DNA from: Flavobacteriaceae bacterium
Lineage (GTDB): Bacteria > Bacteroidota > Bacteroidia > Flavobacteriales > Flavobacteriaceae
DNA: 64,000 nucleotides
Reading direction: 5' to 3'
Assembly: GCA_018646605.1 (NCBI GenBank)
Contig: JABGUL010000036.1
Coordinates: 20,367-84,366 of the forward strand
The notes below the pieces were generated by a model. The model had not been told where the DNA came from and did not search any database. It worked only from the letters and a program-made list of their open reading frames with translations. A program made the translations under genes and the position numbers. The first letter of the stretch is position 1, and the number at the start of each line of letters is the position of its first letter. Shown one piece after another: positions 24,422 through 34,904 of this stretch.

Positions 24422-24904
24422 ATGGATATTAAAGACATTCAACACCTAATCAAATTTGTTGCTAAATCAGGAGCACAAGAAGTAAAACTGGAGATGGAAG
24501 ACATTAAAATCACCATCAAAACAGGGCCGGATCAATCCTATGTTGAAAATTCGGGGATGGTTCAACAGCTACATACGGCTCCATCACCTGTCCAAATTCA
24601 AGCTGCTCCAGTAGCTGCAGCTCCAGAGGCTGAAGCACCTGCTGTGTCAAAAGAAGAAGATCATTTCATTACAATCAAATCTCCCATTATTGGAACGTTT
24701 TATCGAAAAGCCGCTCCAGACAAGCCTAACTTTGTTGAGGTCGGTAAAACTATTTCTGAAGGAGACGTTCTTTGCGTTATTGAAGCCATGAAACTCTTTA
24801 ATGAGATTGAATCAGAACTAAGCGGTACTATTGTTAAAATTTTAGTTGATGATGCTTCTCCTGTAGAATTTGACCAACCTCTATTTGTGATAAATCCTTC
24901 TTAA
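24422..24904 (+). CDS. accB: biotin carboxyl carrier protein of acetyl-CoA carboxylase
   Basis: A 160-residue protein. The N-terminal helix (MDIKDIQHLIKFVAKSG) is followed by a proline/alanine-rich linker (about residues 55-80). The C-terminal biotinyl domain carries the biotin lysine in CVIEAMKLFNEIESE. It carries CO2 between the biotin carboxylase and the transcarboxylase to make malonyl-CoA. It lies 21 bases after fabH and nine before accC, a conserved order in Flavobacteriia. Confidence 0.95.
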   Translation: MDIKDIQHLIKFVAKSGAQEVKLEMEDIKITIKTGPDQSYVENSGMVQQLHTAPSPVQIQAAPVAAAPEAEAPAVSKEEDHFITIKSPIIGTFYRKAAPDKPNFVEVGKTISEGDVLCVIEAMKLFNEIESELSGTIVKILVDDASPVEFDQPLFVINPS

Positions 24905-24913
24905 ACTTCCCTT

Positions 24914-26248
24914 ATGTTTAATAAAATCTTAATTGCCAATCGTGGAGAGATTGCCATGCGTATTATTCGTACCTGCAAAGAAATGGGAGTCAAAACAGTT
25001 GCAGTCTATTCAAAAGCAGATGCGGATAGTTTACATGTTCGTTTTGCTGATGAGGCAGTTTGTATAGGGCCTGCCCCAAGTAGCGAATCGTACCTAAAGA
25101 TTCCTAACATTATAGCAGCTGCAGAAATCACCAATGCTGATGCCATTCATCCGGGCTATGGTTTTCTTTCAGAAAACGCCAAATTTTCTAAAATCTGTGA
25201 AGAGCATAAAATTAAATTTATTGGAGCTTCTGCGACGATGATCGATCAAATGGGGGATAAAGCCTCAGCCAAAGCGACTATGAAAGCTGCTGGGGTTCCA
25301 ACCATCCCTGGTTCTGATGGACTTTTGGAATCCTTGGAAGAAGCTGGAGCTATCGCAAAAGAATTTGGTTACCCTGTGATGCTAAAAGCTACCGCTGGTG
25401 GTGGTGGAAAAGGAATGCGTGCAGTCTGGAAGGAAGATGAACTTGAAAAAGCATGGGAAAGTGCCCGTCAAGAAGCTAAAGCTGCTTTTGGAAATGACGG
25501 CATGTATATGGAAAAATTGATTGAGGAACCTAGACATATTGAGATTCAAATTGTAGGAGATTCAACGGGCAAAGCGTGTCATTTGTCAGAGCGTGATTGT
25601 TCAATTCAAAGACGCCACCAAAAGCTTACCGAGGAAACTCCCTCTCCATTTATGACAGATGCCTTGAGAAAAAAAATGGGGGATGCTGCGGTAAAAGCTG
25701 CTGAATTTATTAAATACGAAGGCGCAGGGACCATCGAATTTTTGGTGGATAAACACCGAAATTTCTATTTTATGGAAATGAATACTCGTATTCAGGTTGA
25801 GCACCCAATTACCGAACAGGTGATTGATTTTGACCTTATTTGCGAGCAAATTAAAGTTGCTGCAGGAGAAAAAATCTCTGGTAAAAATTATTTACCTAAG
25901 CTGCATTCAATTGAATGTCGTATTAATGCTGAAGATCCTGAAAATGACTTTAGACCAAGCCCGGGCTTGATTACAAATCTTCACCTTCCCGGCGGACATG
26001 GAGTGCGCGTTGATACCCATGTGTACAGCGGTTACGTTATTCCTCCGCATTACGACTCTATGATCGCCAAGCTTATCACTACTGCACAGACGAGAGAAGG
26101 AGCAATCAGCAAGATGAAACGTGCCTTAGAGGAGTTTATTGTAGAAGGGATTAAAACAACCATTCCTTTCCACCTAAAACTGATGAGTGATCCTGCCTAT
26201 ATAAAGGGAGAATACACCACCAAGTTTATGGAAGATTTTTCTATGTAA
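24914..26248 (+). CDS. accC: biotin carboxylase subunit of acetyl-CoA carboxylase
   Basis: A 444-residue ATP-grasp enzyme that carboxylates the biotin on AccB. In order: the N-terminal domain ([20 protein letters not shown]), ATP-grasp with glycine loop ([15 protein letters not shown]), [16 protein letters not shown], metal and catalytic residues in [26 protein letters not shown], and the C-terminal domain (ECRINAEDP). Length is normal. Confidence 0.96.
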   Translation: MFNKILIANRGEIAMRIIRTCKEMGVKTVAVYSKADADSLHVRFADEAVCIGPAPSSESYLKIPNIIAAAEITNADAIHPGYGFLSENAKFSKICEEHKIKFIGASATMIDQMGDKASAKATMKAAGVPTIPGSDGLLESLEEAGAIAKEFGYPVMLKATAGGGGKGMRAVWKEDELEKAWESARQEAKAAFGNDGMYMEKLIEEPRHIEIQIVGDSTGKACHLSERDCSIQRRHQKLTEETPSPFMTDALRKKMGDAAVKAAEFIKYEGAGTIEFLVDKHRNFYFMEMNTRIQVEHPITEQVIDFDLICEQIKVAAGEKISGKNYLPKLHSIECRINAEDPENDFRPSPGLITNLHLPGGHGVRVDTHVYSGYVIPPHYDSMIAKLITTAQTREGAISKMKRALEEFIVEGIKTTIPFHLKLMSDPAYIKGEYTTKFMEDFSM

Positions 26249-26253
26249 CACGT

Positions 26254-26271
26254 GTAATTTTTTGAAATTAC
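26254..26271. terminator. weak hairpin between convergent accC and peptidase genes
   Basis: GTAATTT-TTTG-AAATTAC, seven AT-rich base pairs that can be extended by GTG/CAC across a one-base bulge. No long T run follows, so activity as a terminator is uncertain. Confidence 0.35.
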
Positions 26272-26302
26272 CTACACTTGTTTTATTTCTGGCAATCCCT
26301 TT

Positions 26303-28441
26303 TTATCCTTTGGGTTTACTTGATATCGCTTCAGGCAATACCTTAAAGCCCATATTGTATAAGGTAAAGCCAAAAATATCAGCATACTGTTCAATCGTTT
26401 TAGCAACTGGTGTTCCCGCACCATGACCCGCATTGGTTTCTATGCGAATGAGTACCGGATTCTCTCCTTTTTGCTTGTCTTGTAGTTCGGCAGCAAACTT
26501 AAACGAATGTGCAGGAACTACCCGATCATCATGATCCCCAGTCGTAATTAAAGTGGCTGGATAATGTGTACCTCCCTTGACATTATGCACAGGAGAATAC
26601 CCTTTTAAATACGCAAACATTTCTGCGGAATCTTCAGACGTTCCAAAATCATATGACCATCCTGCACCCGCAGTAAATTTATGATAACGCAACATGTCTA
26701 AAACCCCAACGGCAGGCAAGGCTACTTTTATTAAATCTGGGCGTTGTGTCATGGTTGCCCCAACCAAAAGGCCTCCGTTTGATCCTCCTCGAATGGCCAA
26801 AAATTCTGGACTCGTGATATTTTCTGCAATTAGATATTCAGCAGCAGCGATAAAATCATCAAAAACATTTTGCTTTTTCTGCTGTATCCCAGCTTGATGC
26901 CATTCTTTACCATATTCACCGCCTCCTCTAAGATTGGGAACAGCATAGACACCTCCCTGTTCCATCCAGACGGCATTTGAGATGCTGAAAGAAGGGCGAA
27001 GGCTAATATTAAATCCACCATAGCCATAAAGTATAGTTGGATTTTTACCATTGTATTCCACTCCTTTTTTATGGGTGATGATCATGGGGACTTTTGTCCC
27101 GTCGGTAGAAGTATAAAAAACTTGAGTTGAGATATAATCCTCTGGATTAAAGTCAATGTCTGGAGTCCAATATTTTTTAGCAGTTTTCGTTTTTGGCTCA
27201 TAGGAATAAATGATTCCTGGAGAGTGATAATTTGAAAAACTGAAGTACAACAGATCGACTTCTTTTTTACCGCTGAATCCTCCTGCAGTTCCAACCCCAG
27301 GGAGTTCCACTTCGCCCATGTTATTTCCTTTACTGTCGTATTGAAATACCTTGGTGATGGCATCCACCATATATTTTGCAAAAAAGTAACCACTCCCGCT
27401 ACTTGGAGATAAGACATGTTCCGTTTCTGGGATAAAGTCCTTCCAATATTTTTCTTGTGGTCGATTAGCCGATACCGAAACGACCTTTTGATTGGGTGCA
27501 TTTTTATTTGTTACAATAAAAAACTGATCTCCTTCTGCATCCAGCAGATAACTGTCTGTATTATAATCTTCATCCATTGGGATTAAAGGACTATTGGGGT
27601 CAGCTAAATCCTTGAGGAAGGCAATATTTCCTGAAGTGGTTTTTGATCCTGATATAATCAAATACCGTCCATCTTCGGTTACAGAAGCACCTACATAACG
27701 ATGTTTTTGTTCAGGTGTTCCTCCATAAATGAGTTGATCTTCAGATTGAGAAGTTCCTAGTTTGTGATAATACAATTTGTGTTGATCGGTCATTTCAGAA
27801 AGTTCACTTCCATCGGGTTTATCATAACTGGAATAGAAAAAGCCTTCGTCTAGCTTCCACTGAATACCACTGAACTTAACCTCTAGTAGGGTGTCTTCTA
27901 AAATGGTTTTGTGGACCGCGTCTAAAACAATAATTTTACGCCAGTCACTTCCTCCTTCACTGATGGAATATGCAGCTAATTTTCCTGATTTTGAAAAAGT
28001 TAATCCGGCCAAAGAGGTAGTGCCGTCCTCTGCAAAAGTATTGGGATCCAGAAAGACCTCCTTTTCTTCTCCTTCTTTTTGGCGGTAAACCACATATTGG
28101 TTTTGAAGGCCGTCGTTTTTATAGAAATACGTGTAGTCTCCTTCTTTAAATGGAGCGGAAAGTTTCTCATAATTCCAGATTTGCTCCAAACGATTTTTAA
28201 GTTCACTTCGAAAGGGAATTTGATCTAGAAATGAAAAGGTCGTTTCATTTTGTTTTCCCACCCAAGCTTCCGTTTCCTTACTCATATCGTCTTCTAGCCA
28301 ACGATAATTATCGGTCACTTCGGTATCAAAATAAGTCTCTGAAACAGGGATTTTTTGGGTAACGGGATACGTCATTTCTTCAGTATTTTGTTGACAAGAG
28401 AATCCTGTCAAAATAAGCATAAGTAGGATTGATTTTTTCAT
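26303..28441 (-). CDS. prolyl oligopeptidase family serine peptidase, lipoprotein
   Basis: A 712-residue S9A peptidase with a lipoprotein signal (LMLILTGFSCQQ). The N-terminal seven-bladed propeller (about residues 80-430) is followed by the alpha/beta hydrolase domain. The catalytic triad is visible: Ser in RGGSNGGLLVGA, Asp in GDHDDRVVPAHS, His in NAGHGAGTP. It cuts short peptides after proline in the periplasm or at the cell surface. It is the last gene of a unit with a GH20-like and a sialate O-acetylesterase-like gene, so it may clean up glycopeptides. Confidence 0.93.
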   Translation of the reverse strand: MKKSILLMLILTGFSCQQNTEEMTYPVTQKIPVSETYFDTEVTDNYRWLEDDMSKETEAWVGKQNETTFSFLDQIPFRSELKNRLEQIWNYEKLSAPFKEGDYTYFYKNDGLQNQYVVYRQKEGEEKEVFLDPNTFAEDGTTSLAGLTFSKSGKLAAYSISEGGSDWRKIIVLDAVHKTILEDTLLEVKFSGIQWKLDEGFFYSSYDKPDGSELSEMTDQHKLYYHKLGTSQSEDQLIYGGTPEQKHRYVGASVTEDGRYLIISGSKTTSGNIAFLKDLADPNSPLIPMDEDYNTDSYLLDAEGDQFFIVTNKNAPNQKVVSVSANRPQEKYWKDFIPETEHVLSPSSGSGYFFAKYMVDAITKVFQYDSKGNNMGEVELPGVGTAGGFSGKKEVDLLYFSFSNYHSPGIIYSYEPKTKTAKKYWTPDIDFNPEDYISTQVFYTSTDGTKVPMIITHKKGVEYNGKNPTILYGYGGFNISLRPSFSISNAVWMEQGGVYAVPNLRGGGEYGKEWHQAGIQQKKQNVFDDFIAAAEYLIAENITSPEFLAIRGGSNGGLLVGATMTQRPDLIKVALPAVGVLDMLRYHKFTAGAGWSYDFGTSEDSAEMFAYLKGYSPVHNVKGGTHYPATLITTGDHDDRVVPAHSFKFAAELQDKQKGENPVLIRIETNAGHGAGTPVAKTIEQYADIFGFTLYNMGFKVLPEAISSKPKG

Positions 28442-28459
28442 AAGAGTTGGTTTTAGTAT

Positions 28460-30559
28460 TTAGTTTAGCACAGGACTCGTTCCTTCTTGCCAAACCGTTT
28501 TGGTTTTAAAATGAGCATTAACTTTTTCTAAAAAAAGTATTTCAGACATAAATTGCCAATCAAAATTAATGGATTGATTTGCGGGATGGTTATGATGATC
28601 TTGGTCGAGAATATAATTTTCAGGTTTATTAAGAATTCGTGTTTGTCCATAAACTTGTTGAAAATCTTGTCGCACTGTTTTAAATTTTTTGGTGAGCTCC
28701 TGAAGTTCCAATAAAATTTTTGTTTCCTCATCAACAGTAGTTGCAAGGTCAAAAGCTTCTATTTTTTTAAGGGCTTCAAAATTATAATTTACTAAGGCAC
28801 CGACTTCTCTATAAATCGCTAGTGTATATTTATTTTCAGCATTTTGAGTTTTAATACGGGTTAAGGTTTGCTGTACTTTTTTTAAATTTTCACTTTGCTT
28901 AGAAATATTTTCTAGTCGTTCGGCATACTTTTCAGCCCAAGCCCCTTTATCATTAAAATCAGGCAAATCGATAACATGTTCTTCTATCGCATTTTCTCTG
29001 TGTACTAATGAATTCCGATGAATTCCATCTTCTAATAAGACATTGGTCCAGAGGCCAACGGGCGCATCTAGCGCATCGATAAAGGCATACTCCTCAGATT
29101 GGAAGGCAGCTCCAAAAGTACGGTGTCTAAAGCTGGCTTTAAACTCTTCTTTAGCACGTTTCATTCCTGCCCAACTGTATTCTGCAAAAGCAGCAATTCC
29201 ACGTTTATAGAGTTCAAAATGTGGGGAATCATCATCCCAAAGGGTTAATAGTAAACCGTTGTAACCTCTCTCAATAGATTGCTGTGCAAATATTTTTATT
29301 TGATCAATATTACTTTCTCTCTGTGGCATTAAGGTCCAGCGTGTTTGTCCTGAAGTTGCTCCCATCACACTAAAGCCATTGCTCGAAAACCAGTCCATAG
29401 CTTTGCCATTTCCATAGGATTCTGCTATATGATAATTCCAACGCATGTATACACAGTTCTTTGGAAACTGCTGAATAAATTGGCTGAGTTTGGGTTCGTT
29501 TTTAGTCCAAATAGAATCAACGGCTTGTTCACTCATTTTACTGTCATAAATGGGAGACATGAGCCCTGCCTCCTTGAGGGGCATATCATCCCAAAATATA
29601 GGAATTCGGTTGTGTTCAGCTGCGAAAGCACTTACTTTATTAAGCCAAATTATATTTAATTCCAAGGCTGATATTCCGCTATTGCGCCCCGTGGTTTTTA
29701 CTTCGTCACCTCCCACATGTAGGTATTTTCCATAGGGAGTAGCCTCCATTGCATCGAGGTAAAGGTCAAATTGCAACTCATAGGTTTTTGGATCTAAGGG
29801 ATTAAACGCCCAATCGCTTTTTGGGTCATCACGTAACGCAAAATTCTTTTCGTGTTTTAAAATAAAAGAAGCATGTCCTAAGCCTTGTACCAAAGGACTA
29901 ATATTGATATTCCTTTGTTGCGCATATTCACTTATAGCTTTCCATTGATCAATGGTCATAGCGTCATCACTCCCCACTTCAGGACGACTTTTGTATTGAA
30001 GTTTGTCTTCAATTTCAAGAATCACCCCATTGATTTTTAATTGTGCCAAATGGTCCATTAACTCATAATAATAGGATTCTTTTTCTCTGTGGTGTTTGAT
30101 GTCTATTTGAATGGGGCGAAAGGCAATTTTTGGAGCATCATTGATTTCTAAAAGGGGGAATAGTTTCCCTTGAGCATCTTCTATAATCTGAGAGAGTGTT
30201 ACAAAGGCATAAAACAAACCCGCTTCATCTTGTGCCTCGATATTGATCTTTTCTCCTTCAATTTTTAACGAATAGCTTTCAGCTTGCTGCCCCACTTTAG
30301 CATTGATATTAAAATGGATTTGGGCTTTTTCTGCAGTCTCACTTTTCACCATGTTTTTTAAAACACCATACCTTATTGGAAGGGCATTATCTTGAGGACT
30401 AAAAGCCCCTTGTAAAGCACCTGCATTAAGAGTAGACATTTCTGAATTAACGGATATGTCTTGGGGTGAAGGGAGGAGTTCAAAAGTGATTTGTTCTGAT
30501 TTTTCATTAGCACAAGAAACCAGTAAAAAAATAGTAAATAGGCAGAGTATATTTTTCAT
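28460..30559 (-). CDS. GH20-like beta-N-acetylhexosaminidase, lipoprotein
   Basis: A 699-residue protein with a lipoprotein signal (TIFLLVSCANEK). The N-terminal non-catalytic domain (residues 30-140) is followed by a TIM barrel starting at FRPIQIDIKHHREKE. The catalytic pair of family 20 is present in KYLHVGGDEVKTTG (Asp-Glu), and LTLWDDDSPHFELYKRG may form the substrate pocket. A long helical C-terminus follows. GH20 enzymes remove terminal GlcNAc or GalNAc with substrate assistance. This is a divergent member, so specificity is open. Lipoprotein anchoring and its neighbours suggest surface glycan degradation. Confidence 0.8.
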   Translation of the reverse strand: MKNILCLFTIFLLVSCANEKSEQITFELLPSPQDISVNSEMSTLNAGALQGAFSPQDNALPIRYGVLKNMVKSETAEKAQIHFNINAKVGQQAESYSLKIEGEKINIEAQDEAGLFYAFVTLSQIIEDAQGKLFPLLEINDAPKIAFRPIQIDIKHHREKESYYYELMDHLAQLKINGVILEIEDKLQYKSRPEVGSDDAMTIDQWKAISEYAQQRNINISPLVQGLGHASFILKHEKNFALRDDPKSDWAFNPLDPKTYELQFDLYLDAMEATPYGKYLHVGGDEVKTTGRNSGISALELNIIWLNKVSAFAAEHNRIPIFWDDMPLKEAGLMSPIYDSKMSEQAVDSIWTKNEPKLSQFIQQFPKNCVYMRWNYHIAESYGNGKAMDWFSSNGFSVMGATSGQTRWTLMPQRESNIDQIKIFAQQSIERGYNGLLLTLWDDDSPHFELYKRGIAAFAEYSWAGMKRAKEEFKASFRHRTFGAAFQSEEYAFIDALDAPVGLWTNVLLEDGIHRNSLVHRENAIEEHVIDLPDFNDKGAWAEKYAERLENISKQSENLKKVQQTLTRIKTQNAENKYTLAIYREVGALVNYNFEALKKIEAFDLATTVDEETKILLELQELTKKFKTVRQDFQQVYGQTRILNKPENYILDQDHHNHPANQSINFDWQFMSEILFLEKVNAHFKTKTVWQEGTSPVLN

Positions 30560-30571
30560 AATTAAATGATT

Positions 30572-32647
30572 TTAGTTGGTTTGAAAAGATGAAGCTGGAA
30601 GGCCTTCTTGATTGAAAAGAGTAGCTTCAAAATAATTTTTCCATCCATAACGAATACGTTTTGGGTTTTTAACTTTTTGAGCGGAAACACGAATTTGATT
30701 GTTTATAATTTTTGCTTTTGCAGGAATAAAAACACCCTCGGCTCCTGCAATCTCAAAACCGTTTAATTTGTTTTTCCCCATTAATCCTGAGCCTATATAA
30801 TCAAATTCAATGTCAATATAGTTGGAAAAAAGACGATGATTTTTATATAAAGGCCCGGAGGGAACGATGTCTTTTTGACCATAGTCATGATGCAAAGCCA
30901 ACTTTGCAAAACGCAATCCAACATCTTGTTTGTTGGCGGGATGTATATCTTTTTCTTCTCCTATGTCCAGGGTGATGACCATTCCGGTGTTGGGGGTAGT
31001 CAAACTTTTTCGTTGTGCCTCGCGAAGCTCATGAGAACGATCAGCTTCAGTATAAGTGTAAGGCGCAATTTGAGCAAAGTAAAATGGAAACTCATAGCCC
31101 CAGCGCTCACGCCAATCTCCAATCATACCGGTAAACAATTCTTGGTATTCTTGAAAATTTCCAACATTAGACTCACCTTGATACCACAAGGCTCCCTTAA
31201 TTCCAAAGGGTAAAATAGGAGTGATCATTTTTTGAAATAAAATACTGTAGGCATTTGGATCATTTAAAAAGCGTCCTTGTTTTAAGTTTGTTTTTAGTTC
31301 GCTCTCTCTAGCGATCAATTCAGAAGTGCTTAAATTATGAAGTTGAAAATCAGGAATTAAATAAAAAGCATGGTGTTTTTGTTTCCATGTTCCTTGATCA
31401 AGGCGTTGATTTTCGGTTTTACTTTCCAGTAAAATACTTCCTCTAAAACCACCTTCTCCCTGTAAATCAATGACTCTAACGGCTAAAACGTTCCCTTCGT
31501 TCTTGAGTATTCCTGGCGGTATTTCATATTTTTTATCCGTACAACACGCTAGAATACTTCCAACAAGAACCCCATTGATATAGGTATAATCAATATCATC
31601 AATTCCTTTATTAAATCTTAGTGTATAGTTTTCTTGAGTATCGTCCACATCAAATGATTTTCGATACCAGATCACTCCGTTTTCTGCAGTAGTTCCACTC
31701 TCGAAAAATTGCTCAAAAGTAATTGGGAAACTTACGTCCTGGCTTGTCTGTAATTCAACTTCAAAAGTATCCCAACTGGAATCGTCAAAGTCAGATTGTA
31801 AAAAAGTGGTATCATCTAAATCAAGTTCTGACCAAACCTTTTCTAAATCATCACCTTGGGGATATGGATAATTTTTGGCTTTTAAATAGGCGGCATTAGC
31901 GATAGAAATTTCACTATTTTTTTTATTATTATTTTCTTTTAGACTCTCAAATCCACCTGCATCCATAATTTCTTTTATGGCAGTTTGCGTAGGTTTTAAA
32001 GAACTGAGTTTTTTAGCACTTGTCCAAGCTTCAACTCGTGTTCCACCCCAAGAGGAGTTTACAATACCGATGGGAATATCTAGATTTTCGTTTAGTTCTC
32101 GTGCGAAAAAATAACCTACGGCACTAAATTGCTTTACGTTTTCAGGTGTTGTTATTTTCCATGAGGTATTATTAATAGCGGTACCATTTAAATTTCGGGG
32201 TACAGAAAACATTCTAATAGCAGGATAATTGGCTGTGGCAATTTCCTCTGCTTGATTATTTATTGGGTTTTGAATTTGCCATTCCATATTTGATTGCCCA
32301 GAGGTTAGCCAAACGTCTCCAATCATAATATCTTCGAGAAAAAGCGCTTGCTTTTCTGAAACAATTTTTATTGTATGTGGACCTCCATATGAGGGTGTTT
32401 GTAACAGGGTGTTCCATTCTCCTTTGGTATCTATTTCAACGGAGGCAGAATTACCCCAACTCGCCTCAATGGTAATGGTAGCTCCTGGAGACCCACTCCC
32501 CCAGACAGGAACTTCCATTTGTTGTTGCAATACCATGTGATCGGAAAAAATAGCGGCTACGGCAATGGGTGTAGTTATTGATTGACAACCAAAGTATAGT
32601 AATATTAGTAAAAGAAAACGTAGTCTTTTAAGCACGAATAATAACAT
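30572..32647 (-). CDS. sialate O-acetylesterase-like protein
   Basis: A 691-residue exported esterase. The SGNH fold is split: GDVWLTSGQSNMEWQ holds the nucleophile Ser, GIVNSSWGGTRVEAW the glycine block, and GALWYQGESNVGN the conserved Asn region. A beta-rich galactose-binding-like insertion (about residues 280-420) sits between. A short beta domain (residues 25-100, VLQQQMEVPVWGSG) opens the mature protein. The family removes acetyl groups from sialic acids or from plant and algal glycans. It is the first gene of the unit with GH20 and the prolyl peptidase, with gaps of 12 and 18 bases. Confidence 0.9.
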   Translation of the reverse strand: MLLFVLKRLRFLLLILLYFGCQSITTPIAVAAIFSDHMVLQQQMEVPVWGSGSPGATITIEASWGNSASVEIDTKGEWNTLLQTPSYGGPHTIKIVSEKQALFLEDIMIGDVWLTSGQSNMEWQIQNPINNQAEEIATANYPAIRMFSVPRNLNGTAINNTSWKITTPENVKQFSAVGYFFARELNENLDIPIGIVNSSWGGTRVEAWTSAKKLSSLKPTQTAIKEIMDAGGFESLKENNNKKNSEISIANAAYLKAKNYPYPQGDDLEKVWSELDLDDTTFLQSDFDDSSWDTFEVELQTSQDVSFPITFEQFFESGTTAENGVIWYRKSFDVDDTQENYTLRFNKGIDDIDYTYINGVLVGSILACCTDKKYEIPPGILKNEGNVLAVRVIDLQGEGGFRGSILLESKTENQRLDQGTWKQKHHAFYLIPDFQLHNLSTSELIARESELKTNLKQGRFLNDPNAYSILFQKMITPILPFGIKGALWYQGESNVGNFQEYQELFTGMIGDWRERWGYEFPFYFAQIAPYTYTEADRSHELREAQRKSLTTPNTGMVITLDIGEEKDIHPANKQDVGLRFAKLALHHDYGQKDIVPSGPLYKNHRLFSNYIDIEFDYIGSGLMGKNKLNGFEIAGAEGVFIPAKAKIINNQIRVSAQKVKNPKRIRYGWKNYFEATLFNQEGLPASSFQTN

Positions 32648-32710
32648 GAGAAAAATAAATTTATGTCTTAAATTACAACAATAATTTAAATCTCTATTTT
32701 GACCTAAAAA

Positions 32711-33697
32711 TCAGATCCCGTTTGCAATTAAATATTCGGCAATTTGAATTGTATTTGTGGCAGCACCTTTTCGAAGATTATCCGCAACGATCCACATATT
32801 GATAGCATTTTGATGTGAGGTATCTCGTCTGATTCTACCCACAAAAACTTCGTCTTTTCCTTCTGCATAAATAGGCATGGGATAGGTATTTGTTTTAGGT
32901 TCGTCTTGAACAATTACTCCAGGAGTTTCATTTAAAAGGCTTCTGATATCCTCAATTTCAAACGGTTTTTCAAACTCAATATTTACACATTCGCTATGTC
33001 CTCCAACGACGGGAATGCGAATAGCGGTTGCAGTAATTCCAATGGTGTCATCCCCTAGAATTTTATGTGTTTCATGAACCAATTTCATTTCCTCTTTGGT
33101 ATAATCATTTTCTAAAAACACATCACAATGAGGAAGGGCATTTTTGTGAATGGGATGCGGATAAGCCATATCTCCATCCTTTCCTTCGGCTTCATTTTTT
33201 AATTGCGCTACTGCTTTTACTCCTGTTCCTGTTATTGATTGGTAGGTTGAAATAATTAAACGTTTGATTTTAAATGCTTTATGAAGTGGTGCTAAAGCAA
33301 GAACCATTTGAATAGTGGAACAGTTGGGATTGGCAATGATTTTATCATCGGCAGTTAATTGATTTCCATTAATTTCAGGGACAATTAATTTTTTAGAGGG
33401 ATTCATTCTCCAGGCAGAAGAATTATCGATGACGGTTGTTCCTGCTGCAGCAAATTTTGGCGCCCATTCAAGTGAGGTTTCCCCTCCTGCAGAAAATAAA
33501 GCAATATCAGGTTTTGCTGCAACAGCTGTTTCTAATCCAATGATAGTATGTATTTTTCCTTCAAATTTGATTTCTTTTCCAACAGACCGTTCCGAAGCAA
33601 CTAACAGTAATTCCGTGATGGGGAGTTTACGTTCAGCTAATACTTTTAACATGACATGACCCACCATTCCAGTGGCTCCTACAACCGCTACTTTCAT
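32711..33697 (-). CDS. asd: aspartate-semialdehyde dehydrogenase
   Basis: A 328-residue NADP enzyme making aspartate semialdehyde for lysine, methionine, threonine and diaminopimelate synthesis. The N-terminal VAVVGATGMVGHVML binds NADP, and FSAGGETS is a family motif. The catalytic Cys is in NPNCSTIQMV, and PVVGGHSECVN holds the His. Its normal length indicates an intact gene. Confidence 0.95.
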   Translation of the reverse strand: MKVAVVGATGMVGHVMLKVLAERKLPITELLLVASERSVGKEIKFEGKIHTIIGLETAVAAKPDIALFSAGGETSLEWAPKFAAAGTTVIDNSSAWRMNPSKKLIVPEINGNQLTADDKIIANPNCSTIQMVLALAPLHKAFKIKRLIISTYQSITGTGVKAVAQLKNEAEGKDGDMAYPHPIHKNALPHCDVFLENDYTKEEMKLVHETHKILGDDTIGITATAIRIPVVGGHSECVNIEFEKPFEIEDIRSLLNETPGVIVQDEPKTNTYPMPIYAEGKDEVFVGRIRRDTSHQNAINMWIVADNLRKGAATNTIQIAEYLIANGI

Positions 33698-33801
33698 TAT
33701 TTAATTTTTGCCAAAAATAGAATTAAAAACCTTAGTTACCATGCTTCGGAATAGATTTAAGAAAAAACAACAATTTGTTGTATTTATAACAAATGGTTTT
33801 T

Positions 33802-34890
33802 TTATTCCTTTACTATGCGCTTAATTCTTGAACCTAAACCCGTGATTAGTTCATAGCTAATCGAATTTCCCTGAAGGGCAAAAGTAGAAGCCGTGTTTAA
33901 TTCCCCAAAAAATTTGACTTTATCTCCTTCTTCACAATCAATGGATGTGACGTCTACCATAAGCAGGTCCATACAAACATTTCCCACTATAGGAGCCTTT
34001 TTTCCGTTGATCATCACACTTCCTTTGTGGTGTCCAAAGTGTCTCCCAATTCCATCTGCATGGCCTAAAGGGAGTGTTGCAATTTGAGTATTTTGAGGCG
34101 CTTGCCAACCATGGTCATAGCCTACAAAGTTTCCTTTTTTTACCTGGTGTATTTGGGTTATGCTACTTTCCAATACACATATGGGTTTGAGGTGTGCGTC
34201 CCAATCGGGATGATTGGCAAAACCATGTAAAGCTATACCGCAACGAACCATATCATATTGGTGTTCAGGATAATTAAAGACTCCGGAACTATTGAGTAAA
34301 TGAAATTTAGGAGGTTGGTTAGAAACACTTGAATGTTTTATTTTTAAGATTTCAAATAGTTCAATTTGACTCTTACAAAGGGCAGAAGGACGTTTTGCTT
34401 CAGAAGCTGCTAAATGAGAATACACACTTTCCAATTGAAAGCAGTTGTTTTTCATTTGTTCAAGAACCCAATCACTTTGGTCAGGAGTAAATCCCAACCT
34501 ATTTAATCCCGTATTATATTTTATATGAACTGGATAATGAGAAATTTTTTTTTCGAGGAGTATTTTTTTAAAACCTTCTAAAATTGTTTCATTATATAAA
34601 CAAGGTTCAAGACAAGCATCCAAAAGCGTATCTAAAGCATCTAACTGTGGGTAGAATACCATGATAGGAATCTTGACCCCTTGACTTCTTAATTGCTGTC
34701 CCTCTTCAGTATAGGCTACAGCTAGATAGTCCACACCAAGTTCAACTAAACGAGAAGCAAAATGTATTGATGAACTCCCATATGCATTTGCTTTAACTAC
34801 CCCAATAATCTGGGTAGTGGCATTTATTTGTTCACGAATACAGTTGTAATTGTGATCTATATTTGAAAGGCTAAGCGTGAGTGTGTTCAA
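33802..34890 (-). CDS. alr: alanine racemase
   Basis: A 362-residue PLP enzyme that makes D-alanine for peptidoglycan. The PLP lysine is in GVVKANAYGSSS near residue 33, the PLP loop in YDMVRCGIALHGF, and the second catalytic residue in VGYDHGWQAPQNTQ (Tyr). It follows tdk on the same strand after 14 bases; this tdk-alr pair is likely co-transcribed. Confidence 0.94.
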   Translation of the reverse strand: MNTLTLSLSNIDHNYNCIREQINATTQIIGVVKANAYGSSSIHFASRLVELGVDYLAVAYTEEGQQLRSQGVKIPIMVFYPQLDALDTLLDACLEPCLYNETILEGFKKILLEKKISHYPVHIKYNTGLNRLGFTPDQSDWVLEQMKNNCFQLESVYSHLAASEAKRPSALCKSQIELFEILKIKHSSVSNQPPKFHLLNSSGVFNYPEHQYDMVRCGIALHGFANHPDWDAHLKPICVLESSITQIHQVKKGNFVGYDHGWQAPQNTQIATLPLGHADGIGRHFGHHKGSVMINGKKAPIVGNVCMDLLMVDVTSIDCEEGDKVKFFGELNTASTFALQGNSISYELITGLGSRIKRIVKE

Positions 34891-34904
34891 AGGTTAAGAA
34901 TTAT

